Below are positions 19,018-28,760 of a stretch of 64,000 nt of DNA, piece by piece. Each line of letters starts with the position of its first letter. The stretch's first letter is position 1. The stretch is from Kalmanozyma brasiliensis GHG001 (lineage: Eukaryota > Basidiomycota > Ustilaginomycetes > Ustilaginales): positions 992,001-1,056,000 of the forward strand of contig NW_015961959.1 in NCBI RefSeq assembly GCF_000497045.1. Reading direction: 5' to 3'. Made by a program: the position numbers and the translations under genes. Below the pieces are notes generated by a model. It saw nothing but the letters and a program-made list of their open reading frames with translations, was not told where the DNA came from and searched no databases.

Positions 19018-21021
19018 TCATGCTTCGGCACCTTCCGCCATCTCCTCTTCCTCCTCCTCAATGGCACCAATCTCAAACTCCCCGATCACATCCCACCTCG
19101 ATCCGCCCGCCGACGCCGCCAGATACTTGACAAAGCGCATCACGCCTTCGTCCCTCAGCACAACACTCAACGTGTTGAAGCTGGGCGTCAAGTTGAGCAG
19201 CACGCCGTCGAAATCCTCATCCTCTTCTCCATCATCTTCGATCATCTCCACGATCTCCTCCTCTTCCTCTTCCTCCCCATCGACAACCTTCATCTCCGCA
19301 TCTCCCTCCTCACCATTCGTCGCCTTCTTGCCGCTGTTTCCGCTCTGATACACCGCGGGATCCTCCTCGCCCTCATGCGGCGCCATGTAGCACTCCCAAC
19401 CACCAATATCGCCACTCTCCCATTTGCCCGCCAGATCCTTCGCCTGCTTCTTCGACAACAGCTTTGTACCCGTCGACGACGACGCACCAGGAGCAGTCTT
19501 GACCTTCTTCGCCTTGCCGGCGAGACCGCGTGGGCCCGCTTTGCGTTCCTCTTCGAGCGAAGGCTTCACTACATCGGGCGTGAGGTTGAGCGTCACATCC
19601 AGTACGGGGTCCGTGTCGGAGCGTGCGAGCGTGTAGTCGAGACCCGGGCGGAAACGGCGTGCTTCGACGGGTCGGGCGCCGAGCGGGACGAGCTGCGAGA
19701 TGTTAGCGAGGAAGTGGCGGAACGCGTCGGAGGGGAAGAGCACTGTGCTGAGCAGCTTGAGCAGCGCACTGGCGTCGGTAGGGAGCGGGTTGGGTATCTG
19801 GGAAGTGGCGATCTCGCTGGCTTTGTTGGGCGCAGCCTGGTCCGAGAGCACCGCGTAACGCTGCTTGTGCGGCGGACCGGCGATGCTCCACTCCTTCGTC
19901 TCTGTGGTTTGCTCGCTGGCGCGGTTGGTTCCCACACCATGCGATTGGATGCGTGTCGACTCTTCGCCATTGTCAGAGACCCACCATTGGAACCCATCTT
20001 GGGCGTCCGCCTGTCGCAACGCCTTTTCGAGCGGCTGGGCGATCTCCTTGCGCAACACCTCCGAGAGTAGGATCTGCGACTCGTCGCCAAATTGCTCGAA
20101 CAGCTGCTCCTGCGTCTTCTCCACCAGATACGCCGGGTTCAAAAACTGGATCAGGAACTTCTTCTCCTCCTGACTTAGCGACGATCCTGGCAGCGGGGGT
20201 GCGAAGTGCTCGGGATACGCCTCGAAGAGTTTGGCGTTCTCCTTGGCGGAGAGGCTCTCCAGACTGCTCATCTCCTTTTCCACCTCGGCCTCCTTCTTCT
20301 CGTCCTCGGTGGTGAAGCCTTCTTCTCCCTCCTGGGGGCGATGGAACCAGCCCGAGATGCTGAGACGGCTCTGACTCGGGTGGACCACCTCCTCGACCGA
20401 GTGGAACGAGTGGCCGGGTTGAACGGTGAAGAACGTGAACTGGTTCCACTTGGGCGGAATGATCTTGCTGGGCACGTCGTCGGGCACGCCCTTGGACCTG
20501 ACGGGGTAGAGCTCGAGTGCGCCGCCCCACTCCGGCTGCCACGGCTGGTCCGGATCGGGGAGGTAGAGGATGTACGACACCCTGCGCGTCGAGATCACAT
20601 CGTCGTGGTTGAGCAGATGGCAGCCTTGGCGGTAGTCGTTGATGCTCATGTCCTTCTTCTTGGCGCTGAGCGGACCGCAGCCGGTGACGCCCTGCAGCCA
20701 GTCTCGAAATTCCTGAGAGTAGATGGCGTTGCGTAGACGGAGAAGGTTTTGGAGCTTGCCCGCCTCCTCGGCGGGTAGGCCGTCGAGGTTGGCCAGATCG
20801 CCTGTTTGGTTCACCTTGTAGATGTCGGTCTCCTTCTCGGCAAAGCGGAGCTCTTCGATGATCTCGTGACGAGTCGCTTTGAGGAGGTCCTCGTTGATGA
20901 GCGCGGGGATGACGGCATGCTTGTAGGGTTCGCTGGCTTCGTACTGTTTGTTGAAGTCAGAGACGGTGGCCGGGGCCAAGAGGTCCGGCGCAAAGGCAGC
21001 TGCGATGTCTGTGGCGGCCAT
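19018..21021 (-). CDS. OFD1: Ofd1/Tpa1-type prolyl hydroxylase (2-oxoglutarate, Fe(II))
   Basis: 667 aa from the ATG at 21021; upstream in-frame codons to 21075 hold no ATG. The catalytic double-stranded beta-helix has the Fe ligands His139 and Asp141 (LLNHDD) and His207 (HSFHSVEEV), and the 2-oxoglutarate-binding Arg219 in RLSISGWFH. The second, non-catalytic helix domain follows at about 350-660, with a long acidic insert (Glu/Asp runs) near the end. Known relatives hydroxylate a proline of ribosomal protein uS12 (yeast Tpa1) and, in fission yeast, control oxygen-dependent decay of the sterol regulator Sre1. A translation-fidelity or oxygen-sensing role is therefore likely. The gene is divergent from the SCP2 gene, a lipid-transfer protein, but a functional link is speculative. 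Confidence 0.93.
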   Translation of the reverse strand: MAATDIAAAFAPDLLAPATVSDFNKQYEASEPYKHAVIPALINEDLLKATRHEIIEELRFAEKETDIYKVNQTGDLANLDGLPAEEAGKLQNLLRLRNAIYSQEFRDWLQGVTGCGPLSAKKKDMSINDYRQGCHLLNHDDVISTRRVSYILYLPDPDQPWQPEWGGALELYPVRSKGVPDDVPSKIIPPKWNQFTFFTVQPGHSFHSVEEVVHPSQSRLSISGWFHRPQEGEEGFTTEDEKKEAEVEKEMSSLESLSAKENAKLFEAYPEHFAPPLPGSSLSQEEKKFLIQFLNPAYLVEKTQEQLFEQFGDESQILLSEVLRKEIAQPLEKALRQADAQDGFQWWVSDNGEESTRIQSHGVGTNRASEQTTETKEWSIAGPPHKQRYAVLSDQAAPNKASEIATSQIPNPLPTDASALLKLLSTVLFPSDAFRHFLANISQLVPLGARPVEARRFRPGLDYTLARSDTDPVLDVTLNLTPDVVKPSLEEERKAGPRGLAGKAKKVKTAPGASSSTGTKLLSKKQAKDLAGKWESGDIGGWECYMAPHEGEEDPAVYQSGNSGKKATNGEEGDAEMKVVDGEEEEEEEIVEMIEDDGEEDEDFDGVLLNLTPSFNTLSVVLRDEGVMRFVKYLAASAGGSRWDVIGEFEIGAIEEEEEEMAEGAEA

Positions 21022-21797
21022 GACTGATGTTGAGGCTGATAGCGATAGCTTTGATCTACGCAGCTCTGGCAGCAATGGTGGTCAGACTCAAAGCTTCTGC
21101 ATACTCGAGCTGGTCGAGGTGGAGGAAGAACTTCCAAAAAAGTCCTGCGCACGGAGAAGCTTCTCAAAAATTTTGGACGCCGCAGAAAATTAAATGGGCA
21201 GCACGAACTCAGCAGGAGTCTAACATCTCGAGTCTACCCGACGAGCGACTGTGAAAGGCGCGCTCCGTTCGGAAGCGAAGGAAGCTCTATTCAGCTCTGG
21301 CGTAGAAGCGGCTGTCGGGGTCATCTGCTCGCTATTGCGCCCACGGCACGGTGCTTACCCCGCACTCTCGCTCTTGCCGCCGCATTGTCAGAGCCTCAGC
21401 CGAGACCGCCGTGATTTCGCTGTTTGCCCAAGCAATGCTCGTACGGGCCGTCTCATGAGACAACAGGCACGCGAGCTCATCTCGCTGTCATGTACCTCGT
21501 TTGTGCAATAGCGTTTTGACACATGACCGTGTGAGCATGCGACCCTGTTCGGCAATTTTGGGCTGCCTTGTGGGACAACGCTCTCTTGCGCAGCATCCCA
21601 ATGGGGACGTGAAAAGACATCCACTAGACTTGCGAGCTCACGACTGACGGCTTGTGACCGCACCACCATCCACGTATATACCCATCGTCGCTGATACCAT
21701 CTCCGACCAACTAGCAAGTGCGGCGTCACAGACCACCTCCGGCCCACCTCCCACATTCCACTTTGTCTCCCCTCACATCGCCGCTCGACCTCCAACA
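21022..21797. other. Divergent promoter region, OFD1 and SCP2 genes
   Basis: About 780 bp shared by two divergent genes. A TATA-like element for the SCP2 gene is at 21675. No gene seen. Confidence 0.5.
21675..21680 (+). promoter_or_regulatory. TATA-like element of the SCP2 gene
   Basis: TATATA preceded by CACG, 118 bp above the ATG at 21798. Plausible core promoter; sequence alone. Confidence 0.45.
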
Positions 21798-22361
21798 ATG
21801 GGCAAGAACGCCAAGTCCGAGGACGAGATCAACCTCTTCCAGATCATCCTCGACCAGGCGGACGACATTGACTTCTCGGACCCGTCCAAACCCTTGTCGG
21901 ACCATATCGACCCGACAGCGCTCAAGATCCCCGGCTTTGAAGTGTCCAAGCTCTTCGCGGTCGTCTACTGGGGTCTGCTCCACTCGGAGGACGAAGAAGG
22001 CTTTATGGCCGGGTTGGACATGATGAACATGTCGCAGGCCAAGAAGGCCGTCAACGGCGTATTCGTCTTCAACGTCAAACCGTCTTCCGAAAGCGCAGGG
22101 AAGGAGACGGTGCAGTTCTACGTAGATATGAAGAAGGAGGGCAAGATCGAAAAGGGCTCCGGTCCAGCAAGACCAAAGCCCGATTGCGTCTTCACCATCA
22201 GTGACAGAGACATGATTAGAGTCGCTCTGGGACAATTGAGCCCACAGGTGGCGTTCATGAAGGGGAAGGTGAAGGTCAAGGGAAACATCATGCTCGGATT
22301 GAGGATGCAAACCGTACTCATGAGCGAGGTCAAGAAGATGTCCAGGGTCGCCAAGCTCTGA
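21798..22361 (+). CDS. SCP2 sterol-carrier-domain protein with peroxisomal targeting signal
   Basis: 187 aa starting at ATG 21798 (caacaATGggc). Residues 1-60 are a charged leader. Residues about 60-185 form an SCP2 fold: VNGVFVFNVK, the amphipathic middle, DCVFTISDRDMIRVALGQLSPQVAFMKGKVKVKG, then the closing helix. SCP2 domains bind sterols and acyl-CoAs in a hydrophobic tunnel. The last three residues are AKL, which fits the (S/A/C)(K/R/H)(L/M) rule for a type 1 peroxisomal signal, preceded by Arg at -5. It is therefore probably a peroxisomal matrix protein serving beta-oxidation or lipid handling. No intron. It is complete at a normal size for single-domain SCP2 proteins with a leader. Confidence 0.9.
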   Translation: MGKNAKSEDEINLFQIILDQADDIDFSDPSKPLSDHIDPTALKIPGFEVSKLFAVVYWGLLHSEDEEGFMAGLDMMNMSQAKKAVNGVFVFNVKPSSESAGKETVQFYVDMKKEGKIEKGSGPARPKPDCVFTISDRDMIRVALGQLSPQVAFMKGKVKVKGNIMLGLRMQTVLMSEVKKMSRVAKL

Positions 22362-22671
22362 TACCACTTCCACAGGGCTCTGTTCTGCTCGTCCGTTGTC
22401 GTTTCACCTACACACTTGCTTCGTTAATTCAGTCGTTCTCAGGTCACGATGTGAAATTTTTATGGGACCTGAAACGAGTGTGTATTGTGCTTCCAGACAG
22501 ATGACAGACAACGAGATGTAGACAGAAACGCAGCGCATCTACGTACGCAAGACCATAGCAAAGCGCAGTGACCGACGAAAACGAAAGACAAAGCGATGAT
22601 CGACGACAAGAGCAGCAGAGTCGACGCGCTCAGAGTGCTACCGGAGCGACTCTGATTTTCAGCCCTCCCCT
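22362..22671. other. Intergenic space between convergent genes
   Basis: About 310 bp holding the 3' ends of the SCP2 and GPI-protein genes. No gene seen. Confidence 0.5.
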
Positions 22672-23475
22672 TCAAAGGAACGCAGCGCCGACGGCAGCGA
22701 TACCGACGAGCGCACTCGCGTACCCTGCAAGCTTGCCGTTGACCTGTGCGGCAGCGGAGGTGGACTTGCCCGTCGACTGGGCGGCCGCTGCCGAACCGCT
22801 GGAGCTCAACCCGGCCAGAGCGCTCGCAGCGGCGCTCGATGCGCTCGAACTCGACGTGTAGCCGAAGAAGCTGGGCGATCCCGAGCTGGTCGATGCGCTT
22901 GCTGCCGCCGTCAGCGGCGCAGTGCCGGCCGAGCCACTCGCAGCCTGCGCAACCGTCGAGTTGAACGTGCCCGTCATGCCCGTCAGCGTGAAGCGCGCAG
23001 AGAAGGCCATAGCGGGCACAACGTTGGTGGTCGTATTGGTGCCCTCGAATCGGAGGAAGTAGTAGCCACCAGACGGTCCCACGCTGGCATTGATCGGATA
23101 GGAGGCCTCGTCGGTGTTGTACGAGATGTTCGAGGCGAGGGTCTGCAGCTTGTACTGCACATCACGCGTGCCCACGGCGAGATAGATGTTGACACGACCC
23201 CAGTCCCGACGCGTGGGCGCCTTGCCGTCGTCGTTCCATTCGACCCGGAGGTTGCTACCGCCCCTGCCGGAGGTGGAGCTGTGGTGGCGAGAGTTGGGAA
23301 AGTGAGCATGCGATCGGTCAATCAAGAAGACGTCAGCGACTTGATTTAGATGAACGAGGAACGCAACTGGATGGACTACTTACGCTACTGGCCTTGTGAC
23401 AACGATGGTCGAGACGGCGGCATCTGCAGCAGCGAGCAGAAGCACAGCGAGAGTGGTGATCTTGGCAGAAACCAT
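22672..23475 (-). CDS. Kre9/Knh1-like Ser/Thr-rich GPI-anchored cell-wall protein (spliced)
   Basis: Exons 23475-23384 and 23278-22672 join across a 105-nt intron (GTAAGT to CACCACAG), giving 232 aa. Residues 1-19 are a signal peptide. Residues about 20-115 match the Kre9/Knh1 N-terminal family (secreted Ser/Thr-rich GPI proteins of fungi): a beta-sandwich starting TIVVTRPVA and ending SGGYYFLRFEGTN. A Ser/Ala/Thr-rich stalk of about 90 residues follows, suited to O-mannosylation. The end is a small-residue site (VNGKLAG) followed by a hydrophobic tail, the GPI-attachment signal. It should sit at the outer plasma membrane or wall. Kre9 itself acts in beta-1,6-glucan assembly; the role of short GPI relatives is unclear. 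Confidence 0.87.
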
Positions 23476-25361
23476 TGTGATGTGTGGACGTGTTGTGGTG
23501 GTGGTGGTGAGGGTGCTGGATGAGAGTGGAGAGGCGAACGAGAGTGGATGCGACTTCCTGCGATCAACGAAGGTGGTTTGCGAAACGAGAGACAAGGATC
23601 CGGAGATGGTGGAGCGACAAGCAAGGTGGTATGTGGTTAAGAGGAAGGACAATGAGGGCTCACGTGTATGAACTAGGAAGTAGCAGGACCAAGCGGGCAC
23701 GCCTCAGCAACGCGGTCGGTGGTGCGGCAGGCAGGAAAAACTGTGCTGCTAACGTGCTGCAGCATCGGAGGGGAGCGTGCCGAGGGGCTTGGTGGTCCTG
23801 CGTCAGATGCTGCTGCTTGCTGCAGGTGGGTCGGGCAATGGCAGGTGTGCTGCGTGCCTCGTTGCCGTCTCGGAGAGCAAGCAAGCAGATTCTTGCATTG
23901 GCTGTCTTTGAGCGGCACCAACTTACGCCCACCTCAGCTTTTCTTTGGTCCCTTGCGCCAACACTAAACACACTGATGGTATTGTCCACTAGTTGCCGTG
24001 CTCTCGAGCCTATACGCCGACGCCTATTTAGCGGTGTGTGTGCTGTGAAACGACCTGACGACACTGGAGGAGCGACAAGTGGGACACGGTCATGGCGGCG
24101 GCGTTGAACGCGTCTTGCAGATTTCCACACGCTTGCCGAGGCCGAAGCACGCCTAAATTGTGCATTGTTTCAGTGTGCTTTGGTGCCACCAAACGGGTCC
24201 TTCCGGCTTTTTTGCATGCATGTTGTTTTCAAACTCAGATGTCGCCAGCAAGGCACACTTTCAGCAGTCGAGGCGAGAAGAAGCTTTCGCTCATCTTCTC
24301 GTCTGCTCCTGTCACCGAGCTCGGCTCTGCGACGGCACAAAAGGCCAAGCAGCCTGCGACATGCACGTCTCAGCTCTGAGAGGCAGATCCAGAGCTGCAC
24401 AAGTACGCCGCAGTACGCGAATGATCGACGTCTTGGCGGCATTGTGTCGCAACGACCCACTTGTGACCCCTCAGTTGTCTCGTTGTCAGCTTCTCCGCAG
24501 AACGCATCGCATACGAAGCTTTCACAGTGCAGTCGAGCTTGGAGAGCGTTTGATGGATGGGAGGCATGTCGTTTGAACGGTTTTGACGCTGAAAGGAGTG
24601 CGGGAAAGTCACAGAGCCCCTTCCCGTGTCACGACGACGTTGCGAGGTGAGCCACACACGCCCTAGCGCAGAGGTCAGTACGATAGATGAAGACCGATGC
24701 ATCGCATGCTCAACAATGCCAAGCTTTGTTGAGTGGCATGAAGCGAGACTCGCGGCGACTCGACCGCCATTGTCCAAGTCATGCATGACGATCAACGCAT
24801 GAAGACCGAGGGCGAGATCCCTTCATGGAAAACAATGGACCTCTGCCTCCGTAATCGCGCCCGGCTATCGTGGGTCGGCGGCCTTGCCAACGTCCGACAT
24901 GATCGACAAAGCGCATTCGACTTTCAGACAATGAGGTGACAAGCGAAGTGGCAAGATCACCGTAAACACAAGACGCCGGAGCTCGTAAAGACGCTGCTCC
25001 AGGTCAATCTCGGCGCAGTCATCAGGCTCTAGCTTTCATGCTTCAAGGCAAGCAACGATTCTCCCCTGCTCCTGTGCTGTGTGACAACGTTCATGTTTTT
25101 GGTCGAGTCGTTTGACGACAGTCGCGAGGACCGATACGCAGTGATCTTCGAAGCAAATCGGTGATGTCGGCCTCCACCCCGGCTATGCTTCGCTCCTTTT
25201 TTAAGCTTCGCCGCTGCCTACCCCGCACATGACCCTCACGAGCACGGGACAACACCCTTTCGCTCCGACAGACTCGCTCGCACTACAGATACTTGACGTT
25301 TCTTGTAGGATTGCCATCACCACTACCGTCTCTATCGTGATCACAAACGTCCGCACTCAAC
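23476..25361. other. Long gene-free region between divergent genes
   Basis: About 1.9 kb, one of the longest gene-free stretches in the window. Open frames here (for example minus 23660-24130) have mixed composition, no recognisable domains and no good start context. I found no tRNA B-box, no repeat longer than a few bases and no splice pairs that join into a family I know. It probably holds long promoters; a non-coding RNA cannot be excluded. Confidence 0.45.
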
Positions 25362-26522
25362 ATGACCTCCGAGGTCGCCTTCGAGCCCAAAGACTCCCGC
25401 GTCGAGGTGTACAGCCTGGGCGATTTCACGCTCCTCTCGGGCGAGGTGATCCCAAATGCGCACATCGCCTTTCGTCGCTATGGAAACCCGTCCAAGCCCG
25501 CGATCGTCTATCCTACATGGTACTCGGGCACGATCACCGATGGCAACCAGTGGCTCATTCGCGACCCTCGCACTCTGCCGGACGTGCGTTCGCTCGATGC
25601 GAGCAAATTCTTCATCATCGTCCCCGCGCTGTTTGGCAACGGCGAGTCGTCCTCCCCTTCGAACCATCCTTTAGGGTACGACATGCCACGTGCGACGTTC
25701 TACGACAACGTGCGAGCGCAGCACCAGCTGGTGTACGAGCATCTGGGCGTCAAAGGCAAGGTGGTGGTGCTCGGATGGTCCATGGGTGCCGGGCAGACGT
25801 TTCAGTGGGCCTCCCAATACCCGGACCAGGTGCGCGCTGCCGTGCCCTTCTGCGGATCTGCCCGCACGGCGCTTCACAATTGGGTCTTCCTAGAATCACT
25901 CAAACAGACCCTCACACTCGATCCCAAGTGGAAGGGGGGAAAGTACGACCCCGCCAACCCACCCGTCGATGGGTTGAAGGCATTCGGTACCATCTACGCC
26001 GGCTGGGGCTTCAGTCAGGCCTTCTACCGCGAAGACGGCTTCAAGAAACATTTCAGGTTGGAAGGTGGTAGCAATATCTTGGGCAACTTCTGGCATGCTT
26101 GGGCCACGTCGAAGGACGCCAATAATTTGCTGTACATGCTGTGGACCTGGCAGCACGGCGATATCGGCGCTCAACCGAGGTATGCCGGTGCCAGCAAGCG
26201 CGATCTGCCCCAGAAGGAGGGTGGGAGACTGGGGACGAGGGGCGATGGAGGCGTGACGACGAGCGAGGACGATGCGGCGTTCGAGAGGGCGCTGAAGGGC
26301 ATCGAGTGTCCAACGCTGATCGTGCCGGGGAAGACGGATCTGTACTTTCCGCCAGAGGACTCGGAGAACGAGGCTAAAGTGATGGGTGAGACAGCGACGC
26401 TCGAAGTAATTCCGAGCATCTGGGGTCATTGGGCAGGAGGACCAGGAGACTCGTTGGAAGACGTCAAGTGGTTGGATGACAAGATCTATGCCTTCTTCCA
26501 GAAGCATGGCATCGTCGATTGA
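25362..26522 (+). CDS. Alpha/beta hydrolase, homoserine O-acetyltransferase (MetX)-like
   Basis: 386 aa from ATG 25362 (ctcaacATGacc). The alpha/beta hydrolase fold carries a nucleophile elbow GWSMGAG with Ser140, an Asp in CPTLIVPGKTDLYFP and a His in IWGHWAGGPGDS. The N-terminal part, FRRYGNPSKPAIVYPTWYSG, and the family gap pattern match the MetX branch. True fungal homoserine O-acetyltransferases are usually about 100 residues longer and keep a different acyl pocket, so this may be a paralogue with another acyl transfer or ester hydrolysis role. There is no signal peptide. It converges with the epoxide hydrolase gene 80 bp away; both are small-molecule enzymes. The fold is certain, the substrate is not. 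Confidence 0.85.
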   Translation: MTSEVAFEPKDSRVEVYSLGDFTLLSGEVIPNAHIAFRRYGNPSKPAIVYPTWYSGTITDGNQWLIRDPRTLPDVRSLDASKFFIIVPALFGNGESSSPSNHPLGYDMPRATFYDNVRAQHQLVYEHLGVKGKVVVLGWSMGAGQTFQWASQYPDQVRAAVPFCGSARTALHNWVFLESLKQTLTLDPKWKGGKYDPANPPVDGLKAFGTIYAGWGFSQAFYREDGFKKHFRLEGGSNILGNFWHAWATSKDANNLLYMLWTWQHGDIGAQPRYAGASKRDLPQKEGGRLGTRGDGGVTTSEDDAAFERALKGIECPTLIVPGKTDLYFPPEDSENEAKVMGETATLEVIPSIWGHWAGGPGDSLEDVKWLDDKIYAFFQKHGIVD

Positions 26523-26602
26523 GCTCTTTCTGCCTTTCACTCTGTTCGCAATTCCACTCTGTAGCTTGATCATGGACAAATCTATGCCTTCCGTGCAACG
26601 CA

Positions 26603-27958
26603 TCAGATCTTGCTAGCTCTCGCCTCCTGATCTCTCACCTCGTCCCACAAGCCACCGACGATCTGTGCCGACTGGATCCCCTCATCTTCACCCTCCCACT
26701 TGCCCTTCCCACCCTTTGCAAACGCATTCCTGAGATGGTTGACAAAGATGGTGGGCTCCTCGTGCGCAGCAAAGTGGCCTCCCTTGGGACTTTTCCCGAT
26801 CCATCTCGTCTTGCCGCTCGTGGTCGTCGCATCCACCACGAACTTGGGCGTGTTGACCAGCTCATCTGGGTAATCCGAGTATCCCAGGGGCACGGGCAGC
26901 TTGTACTCCGCGGCACCGTGGATCTCCGGCAGGAACATGTTGTTCGTGTACGGAATGAAGCTCGTCCCGATTGACTTTGTGAACCAGAAGAGCGTGGCGA
27001 TTTCCAAACACGCATCCATGTTGAGTCTTGGATGGTCCGGGTTGCGTTCGGTCAGGGTATCGTAGATGTTTCCCAACCAACCCAGCAGCCCAACAGGCGA
27101 GTCGACAAGCCCGTACAGCAGCTGCACCGGTCGTGTCCGCTGCACATCGTAGTACGCGCGGTTCTGCTCGAAATAGATCCCTTTCGCTGCCATCATGAGG
27201 TACTCTTGGCCATAGACGAGCTTTGCGATGCCGAGCGTGAGCTTGTAGGGGAGAGAATCGAGCATGAACTTGCTAAAGCCTTTCGCGGCGACGGGGCAGA
27301 AGTTGAGATGGACGGCGCGACAGCCGGTTCCGTCCTTGTGCGAGTGGAAGACGCCGAGGGCACGGGCGTGCGGGCTGCCCCAATCGCCGCCTTGCGAGGC
27401 ATACTTGTCGTAGCCCAGCCCGCGCATGAGTGCGTCCAGGATACGGGTGTAGCCGCGCACATCGCCGATGCCGGGCTTGTTGCTCGGCGGAGGGGTCGAG
27501 TCCATGAAGCCCGGCAGCGAGGCGACGACCACGTGGAACGCCGGTGCATCCGCGTTGGACGGATTGGCAAGGTCGTCGATGACATGGGCGAACTCAAACC
27601 AACTACCCGGCCAGCCGTGGATGAGCATGATGGGGATCGCATCCGCTCGCTCGGATCGCTTGTGCACAAAGTGGAGCTGCGTACACCAGTCGACCGAGGT
27701 GGTGAAGTGAGGGAAGCTGTTGACGCGCTGCTGAAAGGCGTCAAAGTCGTAGGCGGCCCACTTGTCGACCAATTCCTTGACCAGAGGCAGATCCGGCTTG
27801 TAGACCAGCTTCATGGGTTTGCGTGCATCCTCGGGAAGGTAGGGTGCCACTGGGAGACGTGTCTTGGTGAGACGCTCGCGAAGGTCCTTGACCTCATCGT
27901 CCGAGTAGACGATCTTGTAAGGCTTGGGAGCCGAGATGGACGGAATCTGCGACGACAT
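26603..27958 (-). CDS. Microsomal-type epoxide hydrolase
   Basis: 451 aa from ATG 27958 (acaagATGtcg). The EHN domain that precedes the fold in microsomal epoxide hydrolases spans about 10-105. The core then shows the oxyanion motif HGWP (114-117) and nucleophile GGDWG with Asp192. The catalytic His lies in SPKGGHFAAHEEP near residue 407, and cap-domain Tyr residues are present. The enzyme opens epoxides to diols by a covalent ester. An in-frame ATG at 28090 would add 44 mildly hydrophobic residues that could be an anchor; I prefer the shorter form because the context is better and it begins where family members begin. The C-terminus SKI resembles a weak peroxisomal PTS1. It may act in detoxification or lipid-epoxide turnover. 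Confidence 0.9.
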   Translation of the reverse strand: MSSQIPSISAPKPYKIVYSDDEVKDLRERLTKTRLPVAPYLPEDARKPMKLVYKPDLPLVKELVDKWAAYDFDAFQQRVNSFPHFTTSVDWCTQLHFVHKRSERADAIPIMLIHGWPGSWFEFAHVIDDLANPSNADAPAFHVVVASLPGFMDSTPPPSNKPGIGDVRGYTRILDALMRGLGYDKYASQGGDWGSPHARALGVFHSHKDGTGCRAVHLNFCPVAAKGFSKFMLDSLPYKLTLGIAKLVYGQEYLMMAAKGIYFEQNRAYYDVQRTRPVQLLYGLVDSPVGLLGWLGNIYDTLTERNPDHPRLNMDACLEIATLFWFTKSIGTSFIPYTNNMFLPEIHGAAEYKLPVPLGYSDYPDELVNTPKFVVDATTTSGKTRWIGKSPKGGHFAAHEEPTIFVNHLRNAFAKGGKGKWEGEDEGIQSAQIVGGLWDEVRDQEARASKI

Positions 27959-28760
27959 CTTGTGGTTAGAGGAGGTGAGGAGCGTGAGACCAGCCGACAA
28001 GACGACGTTGGTCCCTTTAAGTAGAAGCTGGTGGTCGTCCTTCCAGCTTTTTCCAGCGACCGGGAGACAGATCCGAATAGAGCTTCGCATGCCTTCAAAC
28101 CGCCTCAGAGGGAGCCGGTTTGACCGGTCTGTCTGGCAGGCGTGAGACCCTGCACCACGAAATTCTGCCGAGCCTGGCTAGTGGGATGCAGGTGAACCCT
28201 TCTTGTGATTGTTCAGAACGGTCGAACTCGTGTTTCACGCGTGCCAACAAAAGGGAACCGCCCAACACCGCGGCTCTTGCTGTCAGTCGACATGACACTT
28301 CTCGTTCTCAACGTTCTGATTCGGTAGACTAACGAGCTGCAGATGTCAGAAGTGCTTGAAAGAGATTGTTCAGGGCCTCAGACTTCGGATGTCGATTCTG
28401 CCGAGTGACGTTCGGGCGGCTCGTGCTGTTTTGGCTCCTGACTGTCATAAACCATCTGCAACCTGTGCTTAGCACAAGAGGGCAATGTTTCCGCTTCGTA
28501 TCGAGCGAAAGCCGTCGCTGCGACAGATAGATCATCAGCAAAACCACGCCGAGCATCTGGCTAAGCTACAAGGATATGAAAGGATGCACATGGACAAAAG
28601 CGTTATACCCGAAACAAACGGTGGACCCTGACGTCGGCAACTCAATTCTTCCTGACGAGTGATCATCCTCTCGCAGTCCCTCATGACTCGATATCTTGTC
28701 CACCCTCGCGAGCCCCACCATCTTCGATCTCGACACCATCTCTCTTTGAGCGACGAAGTC
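27959..28760. other. Divergent promoter region, epoxide hydrolase and PhzF-like genes
   Basis: About 800 bp between divergent starts. It includes the possible N-terminal extension of the epoxide hydrolase (to 28090). No other gene seen. Confidence 0.5.

Noticed and set aside
23660..24130. 156-aa minus-strand open frame
   Set aside because: His/Arg/Cys-rich mixed sequence, no splice partners or domain.
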